Shown: positions 1 through 5,560 of the stretch, in pieces
Layout: each line of letters opens with the position of its first letter
How positions within the stretch are numbered: position 1 is the first letter of the stretch
Source: Acidobacteriota bacterium
GTDB lineage: Bacteria > Acidobacteriota > Blastocatellia > RBC074
Assembly: GCA_013140935.1 (NCBI GenBank)
Contig: JABFSD010000010.1
Coordinates: forward strand, 1-7,782
Length of the DNA stretch: 7,782 nt
Reading direction: 5' to 3'
Notes under the pieces: model-generated
Databases searched by the model: none
What the model saw: the letters and a program-made list of their open reading frames with translations, nothing else
Told to the model about the DNA's origin: nothing
Made by a program: the position numbers and the translations under genes

Positions 1-18
1 CGATAGGGATGACATTGA

Positions 19-819
19 ATGAAACAGTTGGTGTGGGTTACGGATATTCATCTGAATTTTATTTCGATGGCGGGCGTCGAAACGTTTTGCCATCGCATTG
101 CCGATGAAAATCCTGATGCCGTTTTGATCGGCGGAGACGTTGGCGAAGCGCCGGATGTCATTGGTTACTTGAAAACTTTGGCTGAACGATTGGCGCTTCC
201 GATTTATTTCGTGTTGGGCAATCACGACTTTTATCACGGTTCGATTGTTCAAGTGCGCCGGGAAGCAGTGGCGCTGTCGCATCAGTCTGAATGGCTGCGT
301 TATTTGCCTGACAGCGGTGTGATTGAATTGACGGAGGACACTTGCCTCATCGGTCATGACGCTTGGGGTGATGGACGCATCGGTGATTATGCGGGTTCGC
401 GCGTGATGCTCAACGATTACCGGCTCATCAAAGAACTGACGGCACTGAATCGTGAAATGCTCTTGCGCAATCTCAACGCGCTGGGCGACGAAGCGGCTGA
501 TTATTTGAATAGCATCTTGCCCGAAGCATTGGCGCGGTTTTCTAACGTGATCGTGTTGTTGCATGTGCCTCCGTTCAGAGAAGCCTGTTGGCACGAAGGG
601 CGAATTTCCGATGACGAATGGCTGCCGCATTTCACCTGCCAAGCCGTAGGCGAGGTTTTGTTCGATGCGATGCGCAAGCGGCCTGATCGTCAGATGAAGG
701 TTTTGTGTGGGCATACGCATGGCGCTGGCGTAGCGAATCCGCTGCCCAACCTGATGGTGAAAACCGGTGGCGCGCAATACGGCTGGCCGAGCCTGCAAGA
801 GAAAGTGTTTGCGGTATAA
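19..819 (+). CDS. calcineurin-like metallophosphoesterase
   Basis: This encodes a 266-residue soluble enzyme of the calcineurin-like metallophosphoesterase fold, with no signal peptide. The five metal-site blocks appear in order: D9-x-H11 (TDIHLN), GGD with D40, GNHD with N68-H69-D70, H182 (LLHVPPF) and the GHTH block with H232 and H234. In this family these residues hold two metal ions that activate water to hydrolyse phosphomono- or diesters. The real substrate (protein, nucleotide, cyclic nucleotide or lipid headgroup) cannot be read from the sequence. The start at 19 is supported by an AGGGA ribosome-binding site at 5-9, nine bases upstream. All motifs are intact and the length suits a single-domain member, so it should be active. 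It is probably cytoplasmic. The gene stands alone, followed by the palindromic repeat. Family assignment is very likely; specific function is unknown. Confidence 0.9.
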   Translation: MKQLVWVTDIHLNFISMAGVETFCHRIADENPDAVLIGGDVGEAPDVIGYLKTLAERLALPIYFVLGNHDFYHGSIVQVRREAVALSHQSEWLRYLPDSGVIELTEDTCLIGHDAWGDGRIGDYAGSRVMLNDYRLIKELTALNREMLLRNLNALGDEAADYLNSILPEALARFSNVIVLLHVPPFREACWHEGRISDDEWLPHFTCQAVGEVLFDAMRKRPDRQMKVLCGHTHGAGVANPLPNLMVKTGGAQYGWPSLQEKVFAV

Positions 820-834
820 CGAATCATTTGAAGT

Positions 835-993
835 ATGTTTTAGCTCCGTAGGAGCGGCATGTTTATAGAATCAGATCACAGTAGTTTCTCAAGCTCCGTA
901 GGAGCGGCATGTGTCACATATCGCTCCTACGGAGCTTGAGAATTTGCTGCGTGCCGTAGCTATAAACATATCGCTCCTACGGAGCTAAAACAT
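835..993. repeat. 159-bp concentric palindrome (REP/MITE-like repeat)
   Basis: The left arm 835-868 pairs with the right arm 960-993 over 34 positions with two mismatches. An inner arm 886-906 pairs perfectly with 922-942. Both pairs share the same centre (position 914), and the two are separated by 17 bases on each side (869-885 and 943-959). Each of the four units holds a mini-palindrome, GCTCC-GTA-GGAGC or its reverse. The two left units are identical over 21 bases (842-862 and 892-912), as are the two right units (916-936 and 966-986), each pair offset by 50 bp. There is no coding capacity. The element fills most of the gap between two codirectional genes. It resembles intergenic palindromic repeats such as REP/BIME doublets or small non-autonomous elements, but copy number in the genome cannot be seen from here. 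Confidence 0.9.
886..942. repeat. inner perfect hairpin of the palindrome
   Basis: This core could fold as a 21-bp uninterrupted stem (886-906 with 922-942). It continues through a G-T and a C-A position into a short ATG/CAT pairing around the centre TGTCA. It would be very stable as RNA and could form a cruciform in DNA. No run of T follows on either strand, so it is not a classical intrinsic terminator. It might still end or protect the transcript of the upstream phosphoesterase gene; that is inference. Confidence 0.85.
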
Positions 994-1033
994 TCGCCAC
1001 CATTCGAGATGTATCGAGCAGTGAGCGAATTTT

Positions 1034-2089
1034 ATGGCAAGCAAGAATACAGAAGATGACGCAACGCGGCTCATCGGCGGCGATGCGATGAATGACGAAC
1101 AGCAAATCGAACTTTCGCTGCGTCCGCAACTGTTGCGCGAATACATCGGCCAGCGGAAGGTGAAGGAGAATCTCGACATCTTCATCAAAGCTGCTCGCGC
1201 GCGCGGCGAAGCCTTAGATCACGTGCTGCTCAATGGCCCGCCGGGTTTGGGGAAGACGACGCTGGCTGTGATTTGTGCGCGCGAGATGGGAGCGCAACTC
1301 AAAGTCACAGCCGGGCCGGTGATCGAAAAGCCGGGCGATCTCGCAGCGTTGCTGACCAATTTGAGCGAAGGCGATGTGCTGTTTATTGACGAGATTCATC
1401 GGCTGCATCCGGCTATCGAAGAAATCCTTTATCCCGCGATGGAAGATTTCGAGTTGGACATCATCATCGGGCAGGGGCCGTCGGCGCGTTCGGTTAAGCT
1501 TGATTTGCCACGCTTCACGTTAGTAGGGGCTACGACACGACCGGGGATGATTACGCCGCCGTTGCGCGGACGTTTCGGCATCAACTTCCATCTCGACTTT
1601 TATCCCGTCGAAGATTTGCAAGTCATCATCGAGCGTTCCGCCGCGATTCTCGGCGCAGCCATCGAAGAAGCCGGAGCCAAAGCACTGGCGCAACGCGCAC
1701 GCGGTACGCCGCGCATCGCCAATCGTTTGTTGCGGCGCGTGCGCGACTTTGCCGAAGTCGAAGGCGACGGAAGGATTACGGCGGCGGTGGCGACGGATGC
1801 GATGAACCGGATGGAAGTGGATCGTTATGGCTTGGACGAAGTAGATCGCAAGCTGATGCTGACGATCATCGAGAAATTCAACGGCGGCCCGGTCGGCGTG
1901 AGTACGCTGTCGGCTTCGATCAACGAAGAGAAAGAAGCCATCGAAGAAATTTACGAGCCGTATCTGATTCAAATCGGTTTTCTCAATCGTACGCCGCGCG
2001 GACGCATGGCGATGCCTGCGGCGTATCAACACTTTGGCATCGGCTGGCAGCCGCGCGGTGAACGCGATCAAAGCGGATTGTTTCAGTGA
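1034..2089 (+). CDS. ruvB: Holliday junction branch migration ATPase RuvB
   Basis: This is the 351-residue AAA+ motor that, with RuvA, drives branch migration of Holliday junctions before RuvC cuts them, in recombinational repair. It has the Walker A motif GPPGLGKT (68-75), Walker B DEIH (119-122), and the sensor/arginine-finger stretch TTRPG...PLRGRFG (167-182); R180 aligns with E. coli R174 by my count. It also has the C-terminal winged-helix signatures [29 protein letters not shown] and EPYLIQ-GFL-RTPRGR. The length is slightly above the usual 335-345 because of an N-terminal extension. The start at 1034 has a weak AGTGAG site at 1020-1025. A shorter start at 1088 (MNDEQ) is possible and would give 333 residues. 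No ruvA or ruvC lies beside it, which is common outside proteobacteria. Its stop overlaps the convergent reductase gene by 7 bp. Confidence 0.97.
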   Translation: MASKNTEDDATRLIGGDAMNDEQQIELSLRPQLLREYIGQRKVKENLDIFIKAARARGEALDHVLLNGPPGLGKTTLAVICAREMGAQLKVTAGPVIEKPGDLAALLTNLSEGDVLFIDEIHRLHPAIEEILYPAMEDFELDIIIGQGPSARSVKLDLPRFTLVGATTRPGMITPPLRGRFGINFHLDFYPVEDLQVIIERSAAILGAAIEEAGAKALAQRARGTPRIANRLLRRVRDFAEVEGDGRITAAVATDAMNRMEVDRYGLDEVDRKLMLTIIEKFNGGPVGVSTLSASINEEKEAIEEIYEPYLIQIGFLNRTPRGRMAMPAAYQHFGIGWQPRGERDQSGLFQ

Positions 2090-2931
2090 GGGTTGGCTTC
2101 GGCGATATATGCAGTCAGCGCCGCGCGCCAATCACGCAAGGGCGGCAAACCCAATTCGGCAGACAATGAGCAACTCATCGGCGTAAAGCGCGGACGTTCG
2201 GCCAAACGTTGCGCATCGCTTTCGCTCACCTGTTCGATGAGCGCGGTGTCGGCATGCGCGAGTCGCGCGGCTTCTTCGGCAAATTCGAGATAATTCAACA
2301 CACCTGCATTGACGACGTGATAAAGCCCGTAACTTCGCCGCGCCAAAACCTCTAACGTGCGCGCGGCCAAATCATTCACGTAAGTCGCACTTGCCCACAC
2401 GTCCTTGATCGAGCGAATGCGTTCGCCTGCGCGCAGCTTGCGATGCACGGTGCTTAAAAAATTCTCTTTGCCCGTGCCGAATACCCACGAGGTGCGAATA
2501 ACGTAACTTTGCGGATTGGCTGTCAGCAAGGCTTCTTCGCCTACGCGTTTGGTGCGGCCATAGACGTTGATGGCATCGGTCGCGTCAGCTTGCGTGTAAA
2601 TGTGTCCGTGCTGCTTGCCGTCAAAAACGTAATTCGTACTGAAATGCAGAATGCTGGCACCGTGTTCGCGTGCGATGTGCGCGAGGGCTTGCGGGCCGGT
2701 GACATTGACGGCTTCGGCCAGCTGCGGCTCGCGTTCGCAACGGTCTACGTCAATGGCGGAGCAGTTGATGACGAGGTCGGGTTGAACACTTCGACACCAC
2801 GCTCGCACGTCCGCCGTGTCGGTGATGTCCAACGCGACGTGGTGCGGCGTATAGAGTTCGTGTTCGGCGGCCAGCAATCGTTTGAGATGGCTGCCGACCA
2901 AACCGGTGGAGCCGATGATGCCGATTTTCAT
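2083..2931 (-). CDS. rfbD: RmlD-family dTDP-4-dehydrorhamnose reductase-like protein
   Basis: This 282-residue extended short-chain dehydrogenase has the RmlD layout. In that family the enzyme reduces dTDP-4-keto-L-rhamnose to dTDP-L-rhamnose with NAD(P)H for cell-surface polysaccharide. The sequence shows the nucleotide-binding GSTGLVG (7-13), LDITD (34-38), a catalytic triad T99 (STNYVFDG), Y124 and K128 (NVYGRTK), then VIRTSWVFG and [10 protein letters not shown]. Two deviations stand out: STNYVFDG in place of the usual STDYVFDG, and [11 protein letters not shown], one residue shorter than the usual NxAAYTxVDxxE loop. The start at 2931 is chosen because the fold begins at MKIGIIG; the frame stays open 29 codons upstream but reads through the AtpZ-like gene. 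It is the last gene of the minus-strand operon, 5 bases after the AtpZ stop, with no clear ribosome-binding site. No rmlA, rmlB or rmlC is in view, so the exact substrate is uncertain. Confidence 0.85.
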   Translation of the reverse strand: MKIGIIGSTGLVGSHLKRLLAAEHELYTPHHVALDITDTADVRAWCRSVQPDLVINCSAIDVDRCEREPQLAEAVNVTGPQALAHIAREHGASILHFSTNYVFDGKQHGHIYTQADATDAINVYGRTKRVGEEALLTANPQSYVIRTSWVFGTGKENFLSTVHRKLRAGERIRSIKDVWASATYVNDLAARTLEVLARRSYGLYHVVNAGVLNYLEFAEEAARLAHADTALIEQVSESDAQRLAERPRFTPMSCSLSAELGLPPLRDWRAALTAYIAEANPH

Positions 2932-2936
2932 AGCGG

Positions 2937-3146
2937 TTATTGCAGCTTTTGCATGATGCGATAGAGGCTGATGAAGGCGCTCGTCGTACCGAGAATGATG
3001 CCTACGATGATGCCCCACGGCGCGGTGCCGCCCCAGCGGTCAGCCGCGTAACCCAGCCCCAGACCGCCAAGAATGTTGGCGGTCAGCACTGCGCCGACCG
3101 ACATGGCGAGCGCCGCTTTACTGGGTTGGTCATCAGGTTGTTTCAT
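2937..3146 (-). CDS. atpZ: AtpZ/AtpI-like two-helix membrane protein
   Basis: This is a 69-residue inner-membrane protein with two predicted transmembrane helices, about 12-34 and 43-62. Between them lies the family signature GLGYAADRWGGTAPWG, with D36, R37, G40, P43 and W44, followed by a Gly-rich second helix (G45, G49, G53). AtpZ/AtpI proteins are small partners of F-type ATP synthase, implicated in rotor-ring assembly or Mg/Ca uptake, and usually sit at the head of the atp operon. Here no atp gene follows; the next gene is the RmlD-like reductase. Its ATG overlaps the stop of the lipoprotein gene as TAATG, and seven A residues stand in place of a normal ribosome-binding site, so translation is probably coupled to the upstream gene. 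The family call is good; a direct role in ATP synthase is inference. Confidence 0.78.
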   Translation of the reverse strand: MKQPDDQPSKAALAMSVGAVLTANILGGLGLGYAADRWGGTAPWGIIVGIILGTTSAFISLYRIMQKLQ

Positions 3147-3526
3147 TATTTTTTTGTCGGCGTCGCCGCGCCCTTCGCTGGCAAACGCCCTTGCGCTTTC
3201 AAAATCATGTCGCGGGTTTCAGGCGGCAGCGCGTTGATTTCTTCGAGCGTGAGCGGACGGCGCAAACGTTCGGGAATCGCGTTGAGCGAATTGGGCATCG
3301 CGCCCGCCGCGCCCGAAGGCATCGGAATCGGTTTGGTCGGATCAATCGGCGAAGCCAATACGACGGGCGAACTCGCCGCCGCCGCACCTGCATCGCCTGC
3401 TGCTGCTGCCGGACTCGCCGTAGCGTTGGCCGTTGAATTGCTGGGCGCAGCTTCACGACAGGCGCTGGCGCAAAGGGTTGCGCCTGCAAAGGTCAGCGCG
3501 AAAAGAGTTTGTCGAAAACGAATCAT
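3146..3526 (-). CDS. small Ala/Pro-rich predicted lipoprotein
   Basis: I do not recognise this 126-residue protein. It begins with a basic n-region (R3, R5), a hydrophobic core and CASAC, so C23 is a plausible lipid-attachment cysteine; the lipobox is imperfect, with Ala at -3. Residues 27-60 are a low-complexity Ala/Ser/Thr linker. Residues 61-84 are Pro/Met-rich. The only conserved-looking part is 84-116 (IPERLRRPLTLEEINALPPETRDMILKAQGRLP, given here as positions 84-116), which looks helical. The tail ends in KK. The start at 3526 is well supported by AGGAGA at 3537-3542 and a promoter further upstream. It is the first gene of the operon and its stop overlaps the AtpZ start. Likely location is the periplasmic face of a membrane. 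Function is unknown. Confidence 0.75.
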   Translation of the reverse strand: MIRFRQTLFALTFAGATLCASACREAAPSNSTANATASPAAAAGDAGAAAASSPVVLASPIDPTKPIPMPSGAAGAMPNSLNAIPERLRRPLTLEEINALPPETRDMILKAQGRLPAKGAATPTKK

Positions 3527-3575
3527 GGGTTTGGTATCTCCTAAAAATGGCGTCGCTTATATGCAACCGCACCGC

Positions 3576-3605
3576 GTTGTAGCACGCAGATTTCAGCAGT
3601 GTCAA
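3576..3605 (-). promoter_or_regulatory. sigma70-type promoter of the lipoprotein-atpZ-rfbD operon
   Basis: On the minus strand a perfect -35 box TTGACA (3605-3600) is followed after 18 bases by TACAAC (3581-3576), preceded by TGC, so it also has an extended -10. Transcription would begin near 3569, leaving about 43 bases of leader with the AGGAGA ribosome-binding site at 3542-3537. It reads leftwards into the three-gene operon. Confidence 0.65.
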
Positions 3606-3708
3606 AACGGATTTCCATCGTTACACTTGAAGTTGCGCTTGAAGCCCGTCGCCGTCTCGCGCAAGATGCGCGCGCAAAATTTATCCTGCCGAACACGGAG
3701 AAAAAACT

Positions 3709-4872
3709 ATGACCCATCAACTGCGCATTCTGCTGTTAGCGTTGCTCGTCTCACTGCTTTGCAATGATTCACTCGCCCAACCCAGACAACGAGCGAGCGT
3801 CACGAAAGAGCCTTTCGGCCAATTGCCCGACGGCACTGCCGTAGACCTTTTCACGCTGACCAATCAGTTCGGGATGCAGGCGCTCATCACCAATTACGGC
3901 GGCATCGTAGTGTCGCTCACCGCGCCTGATCGTTACGGCAAGCAGGGCGATGTCGTGTTGGGTTACGACACGCTGGCCGAATATGTGAAACGCAATCCGA
4001 TGTTCGGCGCGCTCGTCGGACGTTACGCCGGACGCATCGCCAACGCGCAGTTCACGATGAACGGGGTTGAATACAAACTCACGCGCCCCGGTCGCGGGAC
4101 GACGCACATTCACGGCGGCGCGAAAGGGTTCGACAAACAGGTTTGGCAAGCACGGACGTTTACGCGCGGCAACGACGCCGCGTTGGAATTGCGCTACCTC
4201 AGCAAAGACGGCGAAGAAGGTTATCCCGGCAATCTGACGGTGACGGTGACTTATACGCTGACTGAGAAAAACGAATTGCGGCTCGACTATCAGGCGACGA
4301 CCGACAAAGACACGATTCTCAATCTCACCAATCATTCCTATTTCAATCTTGCCGGTGCGGGCGATGTGTTGCGCCATCAGATCACGTTGAACGCCGACCG
4401 CTTCACGGTGTTTGGCGAAGGCTTGATTCCGACGGGCGAGATTCGTTCGGTGGCGAATACGCCGCTTGATTTGCGCAAAGCCAGCGACATCGGCGCACGC
4501 ATTGACGAGCAAGACGAGCAGTTGAAGATGGGGCGCGGTTACGACCATTTTTATGTGCTAAATCACAAGGCGGGTACGTTGGGTTTGGCGGCAAAAATAA
4601 CTGAGCCAACTTCGGGCCGCGTGATGGAAGTTCTCACCACGGAACCCGGCGTAGTCTTTTACACCGCCAACGGTTTTGACGGCAGCCTCAAGGGCAAAAG
4701 CGGACAGGCTTATGTCAAACGCGGAGGCTTTTGCCTGGAAACGCAGCACTATCCCGACTCACCGCATCATGCCAATTTCCCTACGACGGTGTTGCGCAAG
4801 GGTGCGGCCTATCGTTCGACGACCGTTTTTAAGTTTTCTGTGATGGCGTCCGAGCCAGGCAAAACCCGATGA
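3709..4872 (+). CDS. galM: secreted aldose 1-epimerase (galactose mutarotase)
   Basis: This 387-residue GalM-family enzyme interconverts alpha and beta anomers of aldoses such as galactose or glucose. After a signal peptide (about 1-23, LLLALLVSLL core, cleavage after SLA) come NYGGIVVSL (62-70), GALVGRYAGRIANAQF (100-115), HIHGG (133-137), TNHSYFNL (207-214), PTGE (241-244), GYDHFY (277-282), EPGVVFYTANGF (312-323) and CLETQHYPDSPHH (342-354). By family comparison H209 and E344 are the catalytic acid/base pair, with H135 and D279 as substrate ligands; all are present. The start has a GGAG site at 3697-3700, eight bases upstream. The export signal implies it works in the periplasm or outside, presumably on sugars released from polysaccharides. 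No galK, galT or sugar transporter is adjacent, so it appears to be a stand-alone gene, divergent from the lipoprotein operon. The assignment is strong. Confidence 0.95.
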   Translation: MTHQLRILLLALLVSLLCNDSLAQPRQRASVTKEPFGQLPDGTAVDLFTLTNQFGMQALITNYGGIVVSLTAPDRYGKQGDVVLGYDTLAEYVKRNPMFGALVGRYAGRIANAQFTMNGVEYKLTRPGRGTTHIHGGAKGFDKQVWQARTFTRGNDAALELRYLSKDGEEGYPGNLTVTVTYTLTEKNELRLDYQATTDKDTILNLTNHSYFNLAGAGDVLRHQITLNADRFTVFGEGLIPTGEIRSVANTPLDLRKASDIGARIDEQDEQLKMGRGYDHFYVLNHKAGTLGLAAKITEPTSGRVMEVLTTEPGVVFYTANGFDGSLKGKSGQAYVKRGGFCLETQHYPDSPHHANFPTTVLRKGAAYRSTTVFKFSVMASEPGKTR

Positions 4873-4903
4873 GATAAGATGAAATAACTCGTGTCCAAAC
4901 TGT

Positions 4904-4931
4904 TTGTGGCTCATAAGCCTTGTGCTATGCT
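4904..4931 (+). promoter_or_regulatory. extended -10 promoter abutting the coiled-coil gene
   Basis: A TTGTGG box (4904-4909) is separated by 16 bases from TATGCT (4926-4931), which is preceded by TGC to give an extended -10. Transcription would begin at about 4937-4939, only a few bases before the ATG at 4941, so the mRNA would be leaderless or nearly so. No ribosome-binding site is present, which fits. Confidence 0.6.
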
Positions 4932-4940
4932 GCGCCCGCT

Positions 4941-5270
4941 ATGAATAACCCTGTCACCATTGCCATTTTCACAGCCGCTGTTTCGCTGGTGGTGTTGGTG
5001 TTTTCCATCTTTGCCGCTTCCTGGCTGAATCAGCGCAACACCGAACGTTTGCTTGAGCAAATAGACAAGCGATTCGATGCGTTTGAAGGAAAGATGGACG
5101 CTCGTTTTGCTGCGTTGCAAACTGAATTGAAGACTGAGATCAAACGTCTTGATCAACGCATTGACCTGCTTGCGCAAAATAATGCACAACATTTTACCGC
5201 TATTGAATCTCGTCTTGATCGCGTTGAGCGCCAACTCGAAGCCGTCTTCAAGCCAATGCTGACGCGCTGA
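4941..5270 (+). CDS. membrane-anchored coiled-coil protein, unknown function
   Basis: I cannot assign this 109-residue protein to a named family. Residues about 6-28 form one hydrophobic helix (TIAIFTAAVSLVVLVFSIFA core), and residues 32-104 are a nearly continuous charged helix with regular hydrophobic positions (RFDAF, MDARFAAL, LKTEIKRLDQRIDLL, RLDRVERQLE), typical of a coiled coil that oligomerises. The topology looks N-terminal anchor followed by a soluble stalk. The ATG at 4941 is preferred over an in-frame TTG at 4920, because the TTG codon and the codons after it overlap the promoter's spacer and -10 box. No ribosome-binding site is visible. Small anchored coiled coils of this sort are common in bacterial genomes and carry no catalytic residues; a structural or scaffolding role is inference. 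It lies between galM and the tRNA, with its own promoter. Confidence 0.75.
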   Translation: MNNPVTIAIFTAAVSLVVLVFSIFAASWLNQRNTERLLEQIDKRFDAFEGKMDARFAALQTELKTEIKRLDQRIDLLAQNNAQHFTAIESRLDRVERQLEAVFKPMLTR

Positions 5271-5289
5271 TGATGGCGGAAGCTCCGGC

Positions 5290-5318
5290 TTGACGGCAAA
5301 TAACCCATTGGCTAGTAT
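5290..5318 (+). promoter_or_regulatory. tRNA-Ala promoter
   Basis: TTGACG (5290-5295) and TAGTAT (5313-5318) are separated by exactly 17 bases, close to the sigma70 consensus. The bases just after the -10 are GCGCGCG, the GC-rich discriminator typical of stable-RNA promoters under stringent control. The expected start is about 5325, giving a leader of roughly 33 bases that holds the small hairpin TCGCC-ACGA-GGCGA, which processing would remove before the mature 5' end at 5358. Confidence 0.7.
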
Positions 5319-5354
5319 GCGCGCGCTTCGCCACGAGGCGATTTATCTTGAAAA

Positions 5355-5431
<77 letters not shown>

Positions 5432-5560
5432 CTTCCCTTCCTTTTTTCAACTCCTTAAAACAAAACCATCTCAACGGCGACGGCAAAGTGCGTTTGCCTG
5501 AAACCGCTCCTATCTGTAACGCTGCGCCTTGCTCAAACGTGAATGTGAGTGAGGAATTGC

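Noticed and set aside
842..986. Four similar ~20-base units with 50-bp offsets, suggestive of a CRISPR array
   Set aside because: Two units are in direct and two in inverted orientation about one centre; there are no regular spacers and no cas genes. A palindromic element explains it fully.
1520..2131. Open frame of about 203 codons on the minus strand inside ruvB
   Set aside because: It is antisense to the highly conserved ruvB coding sequence and shows no motif.
2932..3018. Upstream extension of the reductase frame by 29 codons
   Set aside because: The extension is His-rich, lies inside the AtpZ-like gene and precedes the point where the Rossmann fold begins (MKIGIIG).
3621..3708. Promoter for galM with TTGAAG boxes at 3628 and 3639
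   Set aside because: No acceptable -10 box stands at a suitable distance from either; the best candidate matches only two of six consensus bases.
2940..3767. Long open frame on the plus strand (about 275 codons)
   Set aside because: It lies opposite the lipoprotein and AtpZ-like genes, which have a promoter, ribosome-binding site and recognisable domains; the product is Ala/Arg-rich with no domain, as expected for a shadow frame.
3769..4548. Open frame of about 259 codons on the minus strand inside galM
   Set aside because: galM carries all its family motifs in the plus frame; the opposite frame gives an Arg/His-rich product without recognisable features.
5432..5460. Six-T run after the tRNA as an intrinsic terminator
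   Set aside because: There is no separate hairpin directly before the T run; termination there is possible but not supported enough to call.
5505..5512. CGCTCCTA, matching part of the 835-993 repeat core; also AGCTCCG at 5281-5287
   Set aside because: Only 7-8 bases match and there is no partner arm, so chance is sufficient.
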